This document shows positions 58,539 through 64,000 of a DNA stretch of 64,000 bases, one piece after another (positions within the stretch are counted from its first letter, which is position 1; the number at the start of each line of letters is the position of its first letter). The notes beneath the pieces were generated by a model, which searched no databases, was not told where the DNA came from, and worked only from the letters and a program-made list of their open reading frames with translations. Where the stretch lies: positions 18,301,223-18,365,222 of the forward strand of contig NC_088301.1 of NCBI RefSeq assembly GCF_032854445.1. The letters are read 5' to 3'. Origin of the DNA: Liolophura sinensis. Lineage: Eukaryota > Mollusca > Polyplacophora > Chitonida > Chitonidae. Made by a program: the position numbers and the translations under genes.

Positions 58539-61524
58539 GTAACTATACTTGCTTTATAAACTCATGCATGAATATAATTTATAAAAAATTTTCTCCCCAT
58601 CCACCAATATCGCCAATGCCAAAAGAAACATTGCATTCCACTTTTCGTCATTTAAAGTTTCTACCTTTTCATCACAATCTACCTAAAAAAACCAAGACAG
58701 ACGAGGAAGATCGGTAAATCTGCAGTAGTACAAGTATGTATACATTCAATGGTTCACTTACTTTCCTGCGCATTACTGTATGGAACTCTAATTCAGTTTT
58801 CTCATATATTTCATAATTTTATTAGGGAACCTTCCTCAGCAACGTGCGGATGGTCGTGGGTTTCCCCCGGGCTTTGCCCGGTTTCCTCCCACCATAATTC
58901 TGTCGTATAAGTTAAATATTATTGAATACGGCGTAAAACACCAATCAAATAAATAAATAAATATTACTACACGTGGATTGAGTGAGTGAGTGCTTGGGGT
59001 TTAACGTCGTACTGAACAATTTTTCAGTCATATGACGACGAGGAATCCCTCTAGGGTATGCATATGTAGTGTGTCTTCTTGTGATAGGGCGAGTCCATGC
59101 CGCCTAAGTTTGCCGCCACTAGAACATAAAGCCAAAGACACCAAACGTGACACCCCACCAAGTCACACCCCACCGACACCAGGCCGAACAGCCATGTTCC
59201 CTTGCTCTAACCTCTCAATGCTAAGCGCCAAGCGAGGCAGCAACAAGTACTGTTGGTATGACCTGACAAGTAGAAAAATACAAGTAGAAAAATACCATTA
59301 AACTATGTCTGATAATTTTTGGATTTTTAACCGAAGTATACACAATGTTTGGATTGTATATATATGCCGCATAATGTTGATATTTCAGGTTGGTGTGATA
59401 GACCAGTATGTGGAGGGCTTGTTGACACACAGAGGCTCAAAGTGGTATGTACAGCTTAAATCTGTACACTTCATTTATTTTCTTTGTCTTTTACATATTT
59501 TTCTATATTTCCTCATATGCGTACGCGCATTGTGGAGTTTCGCACAGTCAATGGTGTGAACAACAATTAGCTTAGGAATACCTACACATTTTACTGCGCA
59601 ATTATAATTTACAGACACAGTGTATTTAATTGACACTTGTATTTGACTACATACAGTAGTTTCAAACATATGACCATCTCTGTATTTCCCTTTTCTTCTA
59701 TAGTGACGCGCAGCACCCTGTGCATTCATGTCACACAAACTCGAAAGATTTCGCTGCTATTTGAGGAATAATTGCTGGGTACAAATAATTAATTTGTTAC
59801 ATGACATATAGTTTAATGTATTTTTTCACATCATATAGCCTGATGGTAGCATATGATTTCATAAAGATCGTCATACTCTTCATCGCCCGGGATATATTAT
59901 AATGTATCTAAAAAGAGTGTTTTAGAGTGTTTCACTGTGTTATATTGATATCTTCTCCTAACCCCTTCCTCGTACAACTGTGTACATAATTATGTGTTTG
60001 TCTAGGCCCGAGAGTTCTGAGCTGGAAATTTTCTTGACAAATCCGAGAAGGGAATGTCTAACCGGCTTTGGTTTCGGTTATGTCCTCGACTTGGTACGTA
60101 AAAGTGTGATATCGGTGTATAAATTGTTTATAAATTGATATTGACTTTTTCGCTTAGCTTGATTTATATGTACTAAAAATACCCTTTGCATGGAAAAGGT
60201 TTTTCTTTTCTTCTTTTCATCCAGTTTTCATCTTTATCTTCTTCTGGCTGAAAGCACATTTGCTTATTAAGCAAGCCCTGTTACTATATTTATGTATGTT
60301 TTACATACCAAAAACAACGCTGCAGGAGTTTGGAATTTTGTAAATGTTTTGTGAGTAAATTATGGTCATTCTGGGTGTTATTTCCTTTGGGTATGTGTAT
60401 GGTACTTAACAAGATTTTCTCTTTAAGGGTTATACATATCTCGAAGCCTATGTGGAAAAAAGGTTCTTCAAAATGAAGCTTAGGGACAAAAGGTGCGTAT
60501 AGGTACATGTAGGTAGGGTGGTTAACAGTAATCCCGGTCTACTCCATGCATGTTTCAAAAAATTATGCCTATAAGGGTTTTTTGTTACAGTACAGAACTG
60601 GGATCTTCTGTTTGTTTGTTGTCACAGCTTAATTTGGTTCAAGAGTGAAGAAGAAAGTGACTGATTCATTGCTGCTTACATGAGGCGTGATTAAATTGTG
60701 CGAAACAGTCTATATATGCTTTTGTATACCTTGCCTGTATATGTGCATTGGAAATGGATCCTGATTTATCTCTCACTGTGTGATTATATTCTTGTGTGAA
60801 ACATTGCTTCAGGCGCCCCACCACATTTGGATTTGTACATGAGCTAGTCCAACTAGCAGGAACAGAGGGAATCCAGATCATTTTAAATGTGGATGGGTTT
60901 GTATTTACCTTGTATTTTATCTGTTTGTTTTTATTTTTTATTTTTTTTTGGTATAATTAGATTTGGCTATTATGGCTCCAGTTATGCATGGAGTAGTATC
61001 GGAATGGCTTTCCAGCTTGATAATCAATAATCACAGACTGTTCAAATGTGTATAAACATTTGACAAGACTAAAGCCATAAAAAACAAGGAAGGTAACTCA
61101 GAATATTGAAGTCACCAAATAGTCATTTACATTTAGATGTGTGTTTAATTATTTATCATTATAATTTCATAACTTTGTTCCGCGCATGACTTGCCAAAAA
61201 GTGCGCAGGGATATATTTTAATTAGTAGCAATCTATATACATTTCCAGATTTCAGTCTTTTACAAATGAATAGGAAGCCTTTGACAGGATTACATTCGGT
61301 TCACATTTTTTCTTTGAAGGTACGAAGGGACAGTCAGGAGTAGGAGATGTAAGGAAGCTTTGGTTCGGGATGTAGTCGCACTACTTGTATCCAACAAACT
61401 GCACATATCTTTACCAGAAGCAAGGCGAAGATGCTGTCAAACTGAACATTCATCGTTACACACGGCACTTAAAAAAAGTGAACAATTAAGAGCACACCGC
61501 TTAATCAGCAGTACTGAATCGTAA
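58436..61524 (+). CDS. Unrecognised gene with PHD-like zinc-finger half (3' six exons)
   Basis: Exons 58436-58538, 59389-59444, 60006-60093, 60428-60492, 60813-60896 and 61320-61524 join through GT-AG introns with matching phases to one frame of 199 codons ending TAA. The first exon gives the second half of a PHD-like zinc finger (CKACAEWFH...FICDTC). The remaining 160 or so residues (SSELEIFLTNPRRECL, GFGFGYVLDL, YLEAYVEKRFFKMKL, FVHELVQLAG, LVRDVVALLVSN) match nothing I recognise. The first half of the finger and the N-terminus must lie upstream, perhaps beyond the minisatellite. PHD fingers usually read histone tails, so a nuclear role is a guess. An AATAAA stands at 61726-61731. Confidence 0.72.
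58826..58965 (+). mobile_element. SINE family 1, 3' part
   Basis: gtgcggatggtcgtgggttt, gcccggtttcctcccaccat, an internal deletion, gaatacggcgtaaaacacc and an AATAAATAAATA tail. In the gene 2 intron between 58,538 and 59,389. Confidence 0.75.
58976..59262 (-). mobile_element. SINE family 2, truncated
   Basis: The same gtgagtgagtgcttggggtt start and catatgacgacgaggaatcc, then a body ending gttcccttgctctaacctct and gcgaggcagcaacaagtac. The tRNA head is missing. Gene 2 intron. Confidence 0.65.
59389..59444 (+). CDS. Gene 2 exon 2
   Basis: A 56-nt exon (phase 0 to 2) after acceptor gatatttcag. It encodes VGVIDQYVEGLLTHRGSK and ends mid-codon (TG), which joins to the 60006 exon to give Trp. Confidence 0.68.
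60006..60093 (+). CDS. Gene 2 exon 3
   Basis: An 88-nt exon (phase 2 to 0) after acceptor ttgtctag. It encodes PESSELEIFLTNPRRECL and GFGFGYVLDL. Donor gtacgtaa. Confidence 0.72.
60428..60492 (+). CDS. Gene 2 exon 4
   Basis: A 65-nt exon (phase 0 to 2) after acceptor tctctttaag. It encodes GYTYLEAYVEKRFFKMKL and a basic end (RDKR). Donor gtgcgtat. Confidence 0.7.
60813..60896 (+). CDS. Gene 2 exon 5
   Basis: An 84-nt exon (phase 2 to 2) after acceptor ttgcttcag. It encodes PTTFGFVHELVQLAGTEG and a hydrophobic strand (IQIILNV). Being symmetric, it could be skipped without a frame change. Confidence 0.7.
61320..61524 (+). CDS. Gene 2 terminal exon
   Basis: From acceptor tctttgaag, 205 nt to TAA at 61522-61524. 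It encodes a basic, cysteine-containing tail (RSRRCKEALVRDVVALLVSN, then RRRCC) rich in Ser, Thr and Lys at the end. No known motif. Confidence 0.68.
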
Positions 61525-61725
61525 CTGGTATGCTGTGTACGTAAAAATAGATGACTGATGAGTTGACAATGTGTATTTTATATCATTGTTATCTTTGCAT
61601 CATGGCTATATGCCTTGTACATATAGCCCTCACCTATAATGTATTTTCCATTCCACCTCCATACCATTCGTTGCTTCGCTTACATATGTATAGAATCTTA
61701 GAATGTACAAGAGAGTTTATACACT

Positions 61726-61731
61726 AATAAA
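61726..61731 (+). terminator. Candidate polyadenylation signal of gene 2
   Basis: A canonical AATAAA about 200 bases after the gene 2 stop codon, with no competing copy between. No transcript evidence is available. Confidence 0.45.
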
Positions 61732-62157
61732 CTTGCCTAGGGTACTGCAGCAAATGTATTGAAGCACAACTTTTGTCTGTACATTCCAGTAATGCGTTCT
61801 TCAGTTTATGATAGTCTTTCTGTAAAGGTTTTTGCAAACCGAATGAATACAATACTGTAACATTTTTAGGGAAGGGAACTTGTTTAATTAGAGTTTCTGT
61901 TTGCAAACTCTCCATGGGCGGTGGGTTATGGCACTGCTCCAGGGCTCCTTAAAATACATATATTTAAACTAGAATGTGGTTGCTGACTTTTTTTTATTCA
62001 ACTGTCCGGGATTGGTGGTCACTGGATTTCTCATATTGGATAATTCGTGGATTATATTCTAAGGCACTGTGAAATCCCTTCTCATATACGTACGTGTAGA
62101 GAAAGTCAAACTGGATTTGTCCTCGTAAATGTTGGGTTTTACTCATCTGCGGGGGAA

Positions 62158-63930
62158 AAGGATGGTAAATTAGCCACCCTCCTCCTCGTGGATGTTGTAC
62201 CTTATACCACAGGGAGGTAAATCAGCCACCGTCCTCCTAGAGGGTGTTGTACTTTACACCGGCAGGAAGGTAAATTAGAAACCGTCCTCCTCGTGGATGT
62301 TGTACCTGATACGTGCAGGAAGTTAAATTAGCCACCGACCTCCTCGTGGATGTTGTACCTTATACTTACAGGGAGGTAAATTAGCCAACGTTCGCCTCAT
62401 GGATGTTGTACCTGATACCTGCCTGAAGGTAAATAAGCCACCGTCCTCCTCGTGGATGTTGTACTTTAGACCTGCAGTAAGGCAAATTAGCAACCGTCCT
62501 CCTCATGGATGTTGTACCTGATACCTGCAGGAAGGTAAATTAGCCACCGTCCTCCTCGTGGATGTTGTAACTTATACCTGCGGCAAGGTAAATCAGCCAC
62601 CGTCCACCTCATGGATGTTGTATCTGATACCTGCAGGAAGGTGAATTAGCCACCGTCTTCCTCGTGGATCTTGTACCTTATACCTGCAGGAAGGTAAATT
62701 AGCCACCGTCCTCCTCGTGGACGTTGTACCTTATACCAGTAGGAAGGTAAATTAGCCACCATCTTCCTCATGGATGTTGTACGTTATACCTATAGGAAGG
62801 TAAACTAGCCACCATCCTCCTCGTGGATGTTGTACCTGATACCTGCAGGTAGGTAAATTAGCCACCGTCCTCCTCATGGATGTTGTACTTTATACCTATA
62901 GGAAAGTAAACTAGCCAACGTCCTCCTCATGGATGTTGTACTTTACACCTGCAGAAAGGTAAATTAGTCACCATCCTCCTCGTGGATGTTGTACTTTACA
63001 CCTGCAGAAAGGTAAATTAGTCACTGTCCTCCTCGTGGATGTTGTACTTTACACCTGCAGAAAGATAAATTAGTCGCCGTCCTCCTCGTGGATGTTGTAC
63101 TTCACACCTGCAGAAAGGTAAATTATCCACCGCCACCTCGTGGATGTTGTACTTTACACCTGCAGAAACGTAAATTAGCCACCGTCTTCCTCATGGATGT
63201 TGTATTTCACACCTGCAGAAAGGTAAATTAGCCACGGTCCTCCTCATGGATGTTGTACTTTACACCTGCAGAAAGGTAAACTAGCCACCATCCTCCTCAT
63301 GGATGTTGTACTTCACACCTGCAGAAAGGTAAATTGGCCACTGTCCTCCTCGGGGATGTTGTACTTCACACCTGCAGAAAGGTAAATTAGCCACTGTCCT
63401 CATGGATGTTGTACCTTATACTACGGGGAGGTAAATCAGCCACCGTCCTCCTCGTGGATGTTGTAGGCCTACCTTATACTATAGGGAGGTAAACTAGCCA
63501 CCGTCCTCCTCGTGGATGTTGTACTTTACACCTGCAGAAAGTTAAATTAGCCACTGTCCTCCTCATGGATGTTGTACTTTACACCTGCAGAAAGGTAAAT
63601 TAGCCACCGTCCTCCTCGTGGGTGTTGTACATGATACCTGCAGGAAGGTAAATTAGTCACCGTTCTCCTCATGGCTGTTGTACTTCACACTTGCAGAAAG
63701 GTAAATTATTCACCGTCCTCATCGTGGATGTTGTACCTTATACCAGTAGGAAGGTAAATTCGCCACCGCCCACCTCGTGGATGTTGTACCTGATACCTGC
63801 AGGAAGGTAAATTAGCCACCGTCCTCCTCATGGAGGTTGTACGCTATACCTGCATAAAGGTAAATTAGCCACCGTCCTCCTCATGGATGTTGTACTTAAT
63901 ACCTATATGAAGGTAAATTAGGTACATTTT
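62158..63930 (-). repeat. 53-bp minisatellite array, right, inverted (about 33 units)
   Basis: The plus strand reads ggtaaattagccaccgtcct, cctcgtggatgttgtacctt, atacctgcaggaa: the reverse complement of the left array unit, at the same period. The units are fairly uniform, many with tacacctgcagaaagg. One frayed half-unit follows near 63,950 before the window ends. Confidence 0.93.
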
Positions 63931-64000
63931 ATATAGATGCCGGGGGAAAACCACCGTCCTGCACCCGATACCAAGTACCTGTATATTGTATAGTCCTATA

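Noticed and set aside
59704-59765. Possible gene 2 exon after acceptor ttcttctatag
   Set aside because: It joins in phase to the 59,389 exon but hits TGA after about 20 codons. Skipping it gives a long clean frame to 61,524, so the downstream exon at 60,006 is preferred.

Overview
The window looks like nuclear DNA of a marine lophotrochozoan, most likely a mollusc and probably a bivalve. Genes are split into small exons with GT-AG introns, and the intergenic DNA is AT-rich and crowded with tRNA-derived SINEs, MITE-like palindromes and minisatellites. The SINE types are ones I associate with bivalves, so species-level identity is inference. I see no bacterial-style genes, rRNA, CRISPR or free-standing tRNA gene.

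Gene 1 (about 3.8-29.4 kb, + strand) encodes a receptor-type protein tyrosine phosphatase. Twenty-one exons join in frame: three 8-cysteine EGF-like exons (3,835; 5,713; 11,289), a transmembrane exon (12,260), a basic then acidic juxtamembrane region (13,260; 15,451), a catalytically complete PTP domain D1 (17,766-22,728) and a D2 domain (23,264-29,426) that keeps its cysteine but has lost the catalytic arginine and the WPD loop. The true 5' end with start codon and signal peptide was not found. The ectodomain region is being remodelled: a 1.7-1.9 kb block with one EGF exon is tandemly duplicated (2,965-6,551), and two clusters of decayed EGF units (6,414-6,962; 10,381-11,185) repeat with a period near 139 bp, built as 126 bp plus a constant 13-bp GT...AG linker.

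From 29.4 to 54.9 kb no host gene is recognisable. This part holds a 640-bp TGTA/TGTG microsatellite attached to a SINE end, several minisatellites (63, 37, 82 and 20 bp), SINEs (one with a perfect 11-bp target-site duplication), palindromic elements and a decayed Crypton-like tyrosine recombinase (about 44,970-45,391). Reverse-transcriptase remnants lie at 8,950-9,462, near 15,700 and near 51,210.

Gene 2 (58,436-61,524, + strand) is the 3' part of a gene with a PHD-like zinc-finger half and an unrecognised conserved-looking C-terminal region. Six exons join in frame to a stop codon. It sits between two large arrays of the same 53-bp minisatellite in opposite orientation (about 55,024-57,795 and 62,158-63,930).
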